Below are positions 1-5,019 of a DNA stretch of 5,019 nucleotides, in pieces. Each line of letters begins with the position of its first letter. Positions within the stretch are counted from its first letter, which is position 1. The position numbers were made by a program, and so were the translations under genes. The notes under the pieces are model-generated. The model was not told the DNA's origin, ran no database searches, and saw nothing but the letters and a program-made list of their open reading frames with translations. The stretch is from DASVCZ01 sp036381335 (lineage in GTDB: Bacteria > Patescibacteriota > Microgenomatia > UBA1400 > PJMF01), in NCBI GenBank assembly GCA_036381335.1, contig DASVCZ010000059.1, positions 1-5,019 on the forward strand, read 5' to 3'.

Positions 1-1
1 G

Positions 2-670
2 GTTTACACCATGGGGCGAATGGATAAGGTGGTGGGACCAGGTTGGCGCTTTATCATTCCTATCTTTCAAACCTTTCGGAAGGTCGACATCCGGACTAAA
101 GCCGTGGACGTGCCCAAGCAAGAGACCATTACTCGCGACAACGTCTCGTGCAAAATGAACGCAGTTATTTACTACAAAGTCAGCGACTCGGAAAAAGCTA
201 TAAATGAAGTTGAAAACGTGTTTTGGGCGGTGTCACAGTTAGCTCAAACTACTATGCGCCGGATTGCGGGTGAGGCGACTTTAGATGAACTGCTCTCCAA
301 TCGCGAAAAAATTGCTAAAGAAATCTTAAAAGCGGTGGACATTACCACTGACGCCTGGGGTATCGATGTGGAAGCGGTGGAACTCAAAGACATCGAGTTG
401 CCTGAAAGCATGGTCAGAACCATGGCCAAGCAGGCGGAGGCTGAACGAGAGAAGCGCGCCACCATTATTAGTTCTGAAGGTGAAGTGTTGGCAGCTGAGA
501 ACTTAATGAAAGCGGCTAAGATGATGGCTGGTACCCCTGGGGCTTTGCACTTAAGAACGCTCAATTCGATCAACGATATTTCTACCGATCAATCCAACAC
601 CATTGTCTTTGCCGTGCCGATGGAGATGTTAAGAGCGGTGGAAGGATTAGCTAAGAAGCTGGGGAAGTAA
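2..670 (+). CDS. SPFH/band 7 (stomatin-like) protein, 5'-truncated by window edge
   Basis: This is a stomatin/prohibitin-type SPFH protein. Members sit on the inner face of the cytoplasmic membrane, oligomerise, and are thought to organise membrane microdomains or modulate membrane proteases. The frame is open to the left edge, reading VYTMGRM before the conserved GPGWRFIIPI. The ATG at base 11 therefore lies inside the SPFH domain and is not the true start; the N-terminal membrane segment is missing. Numbered from that Met, family signatures are the DVP..ETITRDNV stretch (33-45), SQLAQTTMRRIAGEATLDELL (75-95, in part), WGIDVEAVELKDIELPE (116-132), the coiled-coil AEAEREKRA (142-150) with Glu/Ala-rich helix to about 172, and the closing NTIVFAVPMEML (196-207). 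The C-terminus looks complete. Stomatins are often paired with an NfeD-type partner, which could lie upstream outside the window. Family assignment is firm; the cellular role is inferred from the family. Confidence 0.95.
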   Translation, partial: VYTMGRMDKVVGPGWRFIIPIFQTFRKVDIRTKAVDVPKQETITRDNVSCKMNAVIYYKVSDSEKAINEVENVFWAVSQLAQTTMRRIAGEATLDELLSNREKIAKEILKAVDITTDAWGIDVEAVELKDIELPESMVRTMAKQAEAEREKRATIISSEGEVLAAENLMKAAKMMAGTPGALHLRTLNSINDISTDQSNTIVFAVPMEMLRAVEGLAKKLGK

Positions 671-671
671 A

Positions 672-1187
672 TTAATCGGCAGCGGTTTCGCTTAACTTTG
701 GTTGGTGGGTCACATCTGCACTCATTGTGGTTGTTTTGTCGGAAATACTGAATTTATCAATCTGCCATAAAATCTTTTTTTTAGTAAAATCATCAATTCT
801 ATACCCAATGAAGCTCATGACAATTGATCCCAAAAAAATCAGGGGAAATTTACTTAAATATTCTGGTAATTTGTTTTGATCAGTGACAGCTTGAATGGCT
901 TCGCTGATATTGCTACGGAGGCGGTCCATATAAGCAATGTAAAACTTCGCAAAGTTCTCTGGATCCGCTGCCAAGATAAAGGCCATGTTGATATCACTGA
1001 TAAGCTCTGAAGAATGGCTGGATAAGACAGCTAAAATTTCGATAACTAGGTTGGTCCTTCCCATTCGTTCTTCATTCAGATTGATTGTCTCTTTCTTGAC
1101 ATCTAATCCTACTTGAGTGATAAATCCATTGGCCAGCCGATTGACAGCATCGTCGGGAGTAATTTCTTTAAGTAATTGCTTAGGCAT
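672..1187 (-). CDS. Hypothetical 171-residue protein, AT-rich gene
   Basis: I do not recognise this protein. It is predicted to be mostly helical, soluble and mixed in charge. It has one strongly hydrophobic stretch at residues 114-129 (FPLIFLGSIVMSFIGY), which could be a short membrane segment or a buried helix, and a polar Ser/Thr-rich tail from about 148. There is no signal peptide and no catalytic motif I can name. The ATG is the only plausible start, because an in-frame TAA lies seven codons upstream. It is preceded by a weak AGAG ribosome-binding site eight bases away and by a good -35/-10 pair, which supports it as a real gene. It converges on the SPFH gene with one base between stops and diverges from the small gene at 1302. 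Hand-counted GC across 721-1200 is about 37%, against roughly 50% in sampled lines of the SPFH gene, so it may be a later acquisition. Confidence 0.82.
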   Translation of the reverse strand: MPKQLLKEITPDDAVNRLANGFITQVGLDVKKETINLNEERMGRTNLVIEILAVLSSHSSELISDINMAFILAADPENFAKFYIAYMDRLRSNISEAIQAVTDQNKLPEYLSKFPLIFLGSIVMSFIGYRIDDFTKKKILWQIDKFSISDKTTTMSADVTHQPKLSETAAD

Positions 1188-1216
1188 AAAATGATCTCTA
1201 CATTTTAGTTAGTACG

Positions 1217-1274
1217 TGTAAGAAGAGGACATTTTATGTGTAATAAATAAGTATGTAAAGAAGCAGTTCTTACA
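1217..1274. repeat. 8-base inverted repeat TGTAAGAA / TTCTTACA in the divergent promoter region
   Basis: TGTAAGAA at 1217-1224 is the perfect reverse complement of TTCTTACA at 1267-1274, with 42 bases between the arms. The left arm covers the predicted transcription start of the leftward gene. The right arm covers the -35 position of the rightward gene. That placement would suit two half-sites for one regulator of both genes, but an 8-base match in a short AT-rich region can readily arise by chance. The arms are too far apart and too short for a credible RNA hairpin. Confidence 0.3.
1231..1259 (-). promoter_or_regulatory. Sigma-70-type promoter for the 171-residue gene
   Basis: On the minus strand, TTTACA (1254-1259, five of six matches to TTGACA) is followed after exactly 17 bases by TAAAAT (1231-1236, five of six matches to TATAAT). 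Transcription would begin near 1224 and give a leader of about 37 bases ahead of the ATG at 1187. This is the best promoter match in the window, although the surroundings are AT-rich and so more prone to chance matches. Confidence 0.6.
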
Positions 1275-1294
1275 AAAATAAAAGATGGTATACT
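1267..1294 (+). promoter_or_regulatory. Extended -10 promoter giving a leaderless mRNA for the 112-residue gene
   Basis: TATACT at 1289-1294 (five of six matches to TATAAT) is preceded by TG one base away (TGGTATACT), the extended -10 form that tolerates a poor -35. The only -35 candidate at fair spacing is TTCTTA at 1267-1272, a weak match with a 16-base spacer. A start site about seven bases past the -10 box falls on or next to the A of the ATG at 1302, so the message would have essentially no 5' leader. Confidence 0.55.
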
Positions 1295-1301
1295 CGCCGA
1301 T

Positions 1302-1640
1302 ATGAACAAAACTCCTGAGAATCTGCAGCCTAATTTAGACGTTTTTGAAGTCAACGAGAGTGAGGGCGGAGGAGAGTACCTGACCACAGAAGAGATTGTG
1401 GATATGTTTCACAATGCTAATTGGTGGCGATGGTCGGTTGAGATGTGGCAATTGTATCTCGACTCTTTGACCGAAAGAAAATTCGACGACTTAAGCTTGG
1501 GAGAAAAGGCGCTCAAAATCTATGGGGAGGAAGTTCTGAAAGCCGATAATGTGGCTCTGACAGCTCAGAATGACAAAGGTAGAATTGACTGGATAAATCA
1601 CTTTTATTCAGTAGCTAAGAGTAGTCAATCGGCGGCTTAG
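1302..1640 (+). CDS. Hypothetical acidic 112-residue protein, probably leaderless
   Basis: I do not recognise this protein. It is small, acidic and apparently cytosolic, with no signal peptide or membrane segment. A polar, Gly/Glu-containing N-terminus (1-26) leads into a helical body with a striking aromatic cluster, WWRWSVEMWQLYLDSL at 41-56, holding four of its five tryptophans. A second helical part runs to about 104 and ends in a short Ser/Ala tail. No upstream in-frame ATG, GTG or TTG exists before the TAA at 1248-1250, so the start is fixed. There is no Shine-Dalgarno sequence, and the -10 box 8-13 bases upstream explains why. The gene is convergent with the VanW-family gene, with three bases between stops. 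GC is about 43% by hand count, between that of the AT-rich neighbour and the richer flanks. It could be a small adaptor or regulatory protein, but nothing in the sequence shows that. Confidence 0.75.
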   Translation: MNKTPENLQPNLDVFEVNESEGGGEYLTTEEIVDMFHNANWWRWSVEMWQLYLDSLTERKFDDLSLGEKALKIYGEEVLKADNVALTAQNDKGRIDWINHFYSVAKSSQSAA

Positions 1641-1643
1641 TCT

Positions 1644-3452
1644 TTACACCCCCACCAAGTACTTAGCACTCCAGGGAACGTAGTTGGAGTAATATTCTTC
1701 TTCGCGGATGACGTTGCCATCTTTATCTTTGACAATGTTTTTAAAGCGGGCCTTAACACCCCCGACAGACCAGTCGATTTGGCGGCGAACCCCAGGGGGG
1801 AGAGATGGATCAGGAATAAAGACAGGAGCGGGCGCGGGACGCGCATCCCAGACCTCGTGGTCCACGATCTCGGTAGTCCGGCCATCACTCGTGCCGTAAA
1901 GTTCCACCTTCATGTATAAGTCTTCGCTATCAGTTTCCATGTACACCAGCACGTGATGGCCGGTGTCGTTAATAAAGCGCAAGTCGACATCACCGGCATA
2001 GACAGTGGCATCAATCCCTGGCTTAGCGTTTAACTCGTAGTAGCTGACGCGATAACTGTGCGCCTTGCGCTTTGTCACCGGCAAGCCCGCGTTCAAGACC
2101 GCCCTAAAAAGAGTGGTACTGACTTGGCAGACACCACCACCATCGCCCAGCTCGGTCCGGCCGTTTTTAATGACGTAGGCCGGTTGAAAACCAGTCGCCC
2201 GTGAGACTTCGCCCAAGGCTTTATTAAACGAGAACTCTTGATCGGGAGGGATAATCATCAGATTAATTTTTTTAGCCGTGTGAGCCACGTTATGAATCCG
2301 AGTTGGGATCGAGTGATCGTACTCACTGTCACCGAAGCCGATCAGTTCTTTAATCCCTAGATTGTTGGTTTCTTCTAGAGTCAGAGTGGGTTCAGTAATG
2401 GTCAGTTTGAGAGCGATGGGTTCTTTGGTGGTGGCTGATTCTTCGGTCGGTTGGGCTGTATCTTCACTTTCGCTCAGCTTTTGCGCTTCAGCTTCTAAGG
2501 CAATTAATCGTGTCACCAACTGTCTGTACGTCTCTTCTCGATCCAGCTCCAAGCCATTGCGGTGGGGCTTAAAAGTAGTGACGGCCAATGTTTCAGGGTT
2601 GTATTCAAACTGGGCGTCCTGGGTTGGTCTATTGACTGCGGCCGCAAGCTCATCGAGTTGGCGTTGTAACATTTCTTCTTGATAGAGATCGGGAAAGGCG
2701 AGAAGAGAAATGAGAATTTGATCGTGTAACGTCCGAGTGATGTTTTCTTCTTTAGCGGTGAAAGTTATTGATTCACCAATTAATTTTTTAGCGCGCTCAC
2801 CTGCTTGTACCACTTGCTCCTCACTTAACTCGCCGGCAGTGGAGGCAATGGGCGTGGTCAAGATCAAGTTTTGGGCTACAGGTTGCATCTGTAGCTCTTG
2901 AAAAACTTCGTCGCTTTTTACTTTGCGGCCAGGCTTGCCAGGATGAATAGTCAGCGAATCCGGAGTATTTGAATAGAGAAGTTCAGCCTGAGGAGCCTCT
3001 CCTTCAATATTTACTTTTTTCGAGTACTCTGCAATAAATTGATGCAGTTTTTCTTGGTCGTACTTGACCCAAGACTGAACGGTCACGGGATTGATTCGCG
3101 TTTGAATAATGGTGACCAGGCGGGTTAAAAGAAAGCCAGTGCGGCCAATAGCGTAGGCTTCATCCAGTGATTCCAAGTACGAATAGGTAGCTGCCAGCTC
3201 GGCAGAAGATGAACTGAGCTGGATGTCATCTACCTGTAAAGTGATGCTATGAGCTGGCGGGGCTGGGGCGGCTTGAGTCAGGCGAATTAAGGCTTCATCT
3301 TTGGTCAGGCCGGAAAGGTCAACGCCATCTAAGTATATTCCCTGATAAAAGCGGCCTTGGTAACTAGTAAAAAACCACAGGCTGGCCCCGGCACCCACGA
3401 CCAATAAACCTAAGGTTAAGCCAATCAACCAAGATTCAATTTTTTGTACCAT
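1644..3452 (-). CDS. VanW-family membrane-anchored surface protein with YoaR-like peptidoglycan-binding region
   Basis: This 602-residue protein has a cytoplasmic tail of a few residues, one N-terminal membrane helix (about 8-28) with no cleavage site I can see, and an extracytoplasmic remainder. Residues about 70-200 and 220-320 look like two copies of the YoaR-type putative peptidoglycan-binding domain, each with its typical late motif (HPGKPGRKVKSDEVF at 170-184; KPHRNGLELDREETY at 295-309). A Ser/Thr/Glu linker (about 322-345) leads to the VanW domain (about 365-505), with FSFNKALGEVSRATGFQ (407-423), the hallmark GDGGGVCQVSTTLFRAVL (436-453) including Cys442, and PGIDATVY (478-485). A beta-rich tail ends in YYSNYVPWSAKYLVGV. 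VanW proteins occur in Gram-positive and CPR envelopes and in the vanB cluster, but their biochemical role is unsettled. No van resistance genes are present here, so resistance should not be inferred. The start is fixed by an in-frame TAA eight codons upstream. The ribosome-binding site is weak (GAAAG at best). Confidence 0.95.
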   Translation of the reverse strand: MVQKIESWLIGLTLGLLVVGAGASLWFFTSYQGRFYQGIYLDGVDLSGLTKDEALIRLTQAAPAPPAHSITLQVDDIQLSSSSAELAATYSYLESLDEAYAIGRTGFLLTRLVTIIQTRINPVTVQSWVKYDQEKLHQFIAEYSKKVNIEGEAPQAELLYSNTPDSLTIHPGKPGRKVKSDEVFQELQMQPVAQNLILTTPIASTAGELSEEQVVQAGERAKKLIGESITFTAKEENITRTLHDQILISLLAFPDLYQEEMLQRQLDELAAAVNRPTQDAQFEYNPETLAVTTFKPHRNGLELDREETYRQLVTRLIALEAEAQKLSESEDTAQPTEESATTKEPIALKLTITEPTLTLEETNNLGIKELIGFGDSEYDHSIPTRIHNVAHTAKKINLMIIPPDQEFSFNKALGEVSRATGFQPAYVIKNGRTELGDGGGVCQVSTTLFRAVLNAGLPVTKRKAHSYRVSYYELNAKPGIDATVYAGDVDLRFINDTGHHVLVYMETDSEDLYMKVELYGTSDGRTTEIVDHEVWDARPAPAPVFIPDPSLPPGVRRQIDWSVGGVKARFKNIVKDKDGNVIREEEYYSNYVPWSAKYLVGV

Positions 3453-3481
3453 TATGCTTTCGTTGGCCTGCCATTATCGTA

Positions 3482-3518
3482 TTGTGTAACAGGTCTATTT
3501 TGGTCATAATAGTATACT
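3482..3518 (+). promoter_or_regulatory. Candidate promoter for the solute-binding protein gene
   Basis: Two -10 candidates lie in tandem: CATAAT at 3505-3510, with TTGTGT at 3482-3487 as a poor -35 at 17 bases, and TATACT at 3513-3518, which lacks a clear -35. Both match five of six bases. Starts would fall near 3517 or 3525, giving leaders of about 30 or 22 bases. The TATACT belongs to the palindrome AGTATACT (3511-3518), so the same eight bases offer a -10 box to the VanW gene on the other strand. Confidence 0.35.
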
Positions 3519-3539
3519 TTAAGAATTAGAAATTAAGAA
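3511..3539 (-). promoter_or_regulatory. Candidate promoter for the VanW-family gene
   Basis: On the minus strand, TTCTTA (3534-3539, three of six) and TATACT (3511-3516, five of six) are 17 bases apart. They would start transcription near 3504 and leave a leader of about 52 bases. A rival -10, GATAAT at 3473-3478, lies closer to the gene and would leave a leader of only about 13 bases, but it has no recognisable -35. I cannot choose between them from sequence alone. Confidence 0.35.
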
Positions 3540-3542
3540 TTA
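3519..3542 (+). repeat. Direct repeat of TTAAGAATTA, two copies 14 bases apart
   Basis: TTAAGAATTA occurs at 3519-3528 and again at 3533-3542, separated by GAAA. The pair fills the predicted 5' leader of the solute-binding protein gene, where a ribosome-binding site would be expected, and contains no GG or AGG. The second copy also supplies the weak TTCTTA -35 read on the opposite strand. It could be an operator or AT-rich simple-sequence drift. Confidence 0.5.
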
Positions 3543-3546
3543 ACGA

Positions 3547-5019
3547 ATGCCCGACGTTCCGCTGCCCAAACCAACTACTCCTGTGCCGCCAGCTGCTCCT
3601 GCGTCTACTCCCACGTCGACTCCTCCGCAACCAGTGACGCCTCCGTCAGTTCCTCCGCCATCTCGGCCGAGTGCCCCTCCTGCGCCAACAGCTGCCGCTC
3701 CGGAAGCGGCTCCGCCGCCATCGGCTCGCGTTGCCATGCCAACGCCACCGCCGTCAACAACCCCCAAGCCAGGTGCTCCTGTGCCCGGTGCTCCCGTTCC
3801 ACCTCCCATGCCGGCTCGTAGCACCGTTCCCCAGCCATCCATTGCCGAAAAGCCGACCCCGACGCCTGCCAAACCGGCTAAGCAACCTATCTTTGCCACC
3901 TTGACCAGCAACCCGAAACGATTTTTACCGTTTGCCTTAGGTGCATTGGTGTTGGTGGGGGTAGTAGGCTTTTTGATGTACTATTTCTTAGGCCGGGGTG
4001 GTTCACAAAGCGTCACCGACCACACTACTCCTGGCAGCAACCGCCAAACAGTGCCAGCCACCCAAACCACCCTTACCTATTGGGGGTTATGGGAGCCAAA
4101 CGATGTGTTGGATCAAACCTTAAGAGATTTTGAACAACAAAATCCGGGTGTCAAAGTTCAGTACGTCAAGCAGTCTCACCTGGATTATCGCGAGCGGCTG
4201 CAAACGGCCATTGCTTCTCAAAATGGGCCCGACGTTTTCCGCTTTCATGCTTCGTGGGTGCCGATGCTGAAGGCAGAACTGGCAACTATGCCCAGTAGCG
4301 TGATGAGCTCTTCAGAGTATCAACAGACATTTTATCCCATTGCCTTCCAACAACTTCAAAATAATGGCCAAATTGTGGGAATTCCTTTGATGTACGATGG
4401 GCTAGCTCTGTATTACAACAAAGCTCACCTGCAAGCGGCCAACGCCCAGCCTCCAGAAACCTGGGCCGAGCTCAAAACACTGGCCAGCCAGCTAACTATC
4501 CGCTCCACCGACGGCATGACTCGTGGTGGCCTGGCTATCGGCAACGCTGCTAACGTGGAACACTTTACCGATATCATTGGCTTGCTGATGCTCCAAAATG
4601 GCGCCGATCCCAGCCAACCAACCGGCAAAGCCGCCACCGAAGCGCTGACGTTCTACACCAATTTTTATACCAAAGATAAAGTTTGGGACGAAAACTTGCC
4701 GAGTTCAACGGTAGCTTTCGCCCGGGGTGAAGCCTCGATGATGTTTGCTCCTAGCTGGCGAGCTTTAGAAGTCAAAGCCCTTAACCCAGAGTTAGATTTT
4801 GGCATTGCCCCCGTGCCCAAATTGGGTACCGAAAAGATTGCCTGGGGTTCGTATTGGGCAGAAGGCGTCAACAGCAAGAGTCGAAATCGCGATGCGGGCT
4901 GGAAGTTGCTCGACTATTTGAGTAGCAAAGAGGTGCAGCAAAAACTGTATGCCTCCCAATCGGAAGTGCGGGCTTTTGGTGAACCTTACTCCCGAGTTGA
5001 CCTCAGTAGTACTTTAGCC
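3547..5019 (+). CDS. Membrane-anchored ABC-type extracellular solute-binding protein, 3'-truncated by window edge
   Basis: The frame is open for 491 codons to the window edge. Residues 1-118 are extremely Pro-rich (about 45 Pro by hand count) with four PPP runs (36-38, 56-58, 67-69, 85-87) and a tandem GAPVP pair (76-85). A membrane helix follows at about 126-148, preceded by KR (124-125), which predicts an N-in topology. A short Ser/Thr/Pro linker then leads, from about 174, to a family 1 type (sugar-binding) solute-binding domain: LTYWGLWEPN (176-185), FEQQNPGVKVQY, IPLMYDGLALYYNKAHL (279-295), a FARGEASMMFAPSW block near 391-404, and WGSYWAEGVNSKS (433-445). There is no lipobox, so the helix replaces the usual lipid anchor. 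Roughly the last 70-100 residues are missing, judged from family length; permease genes may follow outside the window. Substrate is unknown; sugars are typical of this family. An in-frame TAA two codons upstream fixes the ATG. No Shine-Dalgarno sequence is visible. Confidence 0.93.
   Translation, partial: MPDVPLPKPTTPVPPAAPASTPTSTPPQPVTPPSVPPPSRPSAPPAPTAAAPEAAPPPSARVAMPTPPPSTTPKPGAPVPGAPVPPPMPARSTVPQPSIAEKPTPTPAKPAKQPIFATLTSNPKRFLPFALGALVLVGVVGFLMYYFLGRGGSQSVTDHTTPGSNRQTVPATQTTLTYWGLWEPNDVLDQTLRDFEQQNPGVKVQYVKQSHLDYRERLQTAIASQNGPDVFRFHASWVPMLKAELATMPSSVMSSSEYQQTFYPIAFQQLQNNGQIVGIPLMYDGLALYYNKAHLQAANAQPPETWAELKTLASQLTIRSTDGMTRGGLAIGNAANVEHFTDIIGLLMLQNGADPSQPTGKAATEALTFYTNFYTKDKVWDENLPSSTVAFARGEASMMFAPSWRALEVKALNPELDFGIAPVPKLGTEKIAWGSYWAEGVNSKSRNRDAGWKLLDYLSSKEVQQKLYASQSEVRAFGEPYSRVDLSSTLA

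Noticed and set aside
244..573. 109-residue open frame on the minus strand inside the SPFH gene
   Set aside because: It lies wholly antisense to a well-supported SPFH coding sequence and has no recognisable domain, so it is a shadow of that gene.
681..692. AGCG-GTTT-CGCT hairpin near the SPFH/hypothetical gene junction as a terminator
   Set aside because: The stem is only four pairs, lies inside coding sequence and lacks a T-run.
1205..1387. 60-residue minus-strand open frame spanning the divergent region and the start of the 112-residue gene
   Set aside because: It overlaps predicted promoters and a better-supported gene, and its low-complexity translation looks non-native.
2362..2682. 106-residue plus-strand open frame inside the VanW gene
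   Set aside because: It is antisense to confident VanW-family sequence, and its Ser/Val-rich translation is typical of a complementary-strand artefact.
1644..3452. Vancomycin resistance locus
   Set aside because: Only the VanW domain is shared with the vanB cluster; there is no vanH, ligase, vanX or two-component pair in the window, and VanW proteins are common outside resistance loci.
3436..3474. 12-codon minus-strand upstream frame (MAGQRKHNGTKN) overlapping the VanW start out of frame
   Set aside because: It has no ribosome-binding site or attenuator-like codon run, and its ATG overlaps a candidate -10 box; chance explains it best.
3540..3911. Long Gly/Ala-rich minus-strand frames and an extra plus-strand frame over the Pro-rich tail
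   Set aside because: GC-rich Pro codons read as Gly and Arg codons in other frames and rarely give stops, so these are composition artefacts of the solute-binding protein gene.
1..5019. Alternative genetic code (TGA as Gly or Trp)
   Set aside because: All confident genes read through without in-frame TGA and use TGG and GGN normally. Four visible stops, none TGA, are too few to say more.

Overview
The window looks like ordinary, very compact bacterial chromosome. It holds four complete or partial cell-envelope or unknown genes, plus one small gene that looks leaderless. The likely source is an uncultured bacterium, possibly of the Candidate Phyla Radiation (Patescibacteria). That guess is an inference. 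It rests on the mix of a VanW-family surface protein, an SPFH protein and a solute-binding protein held by an N-terminal membrane helix behind a proline-rich tail, on tiny intergenic gaps, on weak ribosome-binding sites and on two small genes I cannot place. No rRNA, tRNA or marker gene is present to settle it. The standard code fits: Trp is TGG, no in-frame TGA occurs, and the four visible stops are TAA or TAG.

Layout: (1) bases 2-670, + strand: the 3' part of a stomatin/prohibitin-like SPFH gene, cut by the window edge. (2) 672-1187, - strand: an unrecognised 171-residue protein, convergent with the SPFH gene with one base between the stops. (3) 1188-1301: a 114-base AT-rich divergent promoter region. 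(4) 1302-1640, + strand: an unrecognised acidic 112-residue protein whose -10 box sits so close to the ATG that the mRNA would be leaderless. (5) 1644-3452, - strand: a 602-residue membrane-anchored VanW-family protein, convergent with the previous gene with three bases between the stops. (6) 3453-3546: a 94-base divergent promoter region with a palindromic AGTATACT usable as a -10 box on either strand and a 10-base direct repeat. (7) 3547-5019, + strand: the first 491 codons of a membrane-anchored ABC-type solute-binding protein, open at the right edge.

Genes 1, 5 and 7 all act at the membrane or cell envelope: membrane microdomain scaffold, peptidoglycan-associated surface protein, and carbohydrate-type substrate capture. 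They do not form one operon, since orientation alternates at each gene. Genes 2 and 4 are different in kind: smaller, orphan, and (clearly for gene 2) lower in GC than the rest, which fits a small inserted islet between older envelope genes. I see no CRISPR array, transposase, integrase, RNA gene or strong intrinsic terminator. The most interesting items are the orphan pair with its divergent promoters, the leaderless start, and the proline-rich cytoplasmic tail on the solute-binding protein. None of these amounts to a demonstrated new system.
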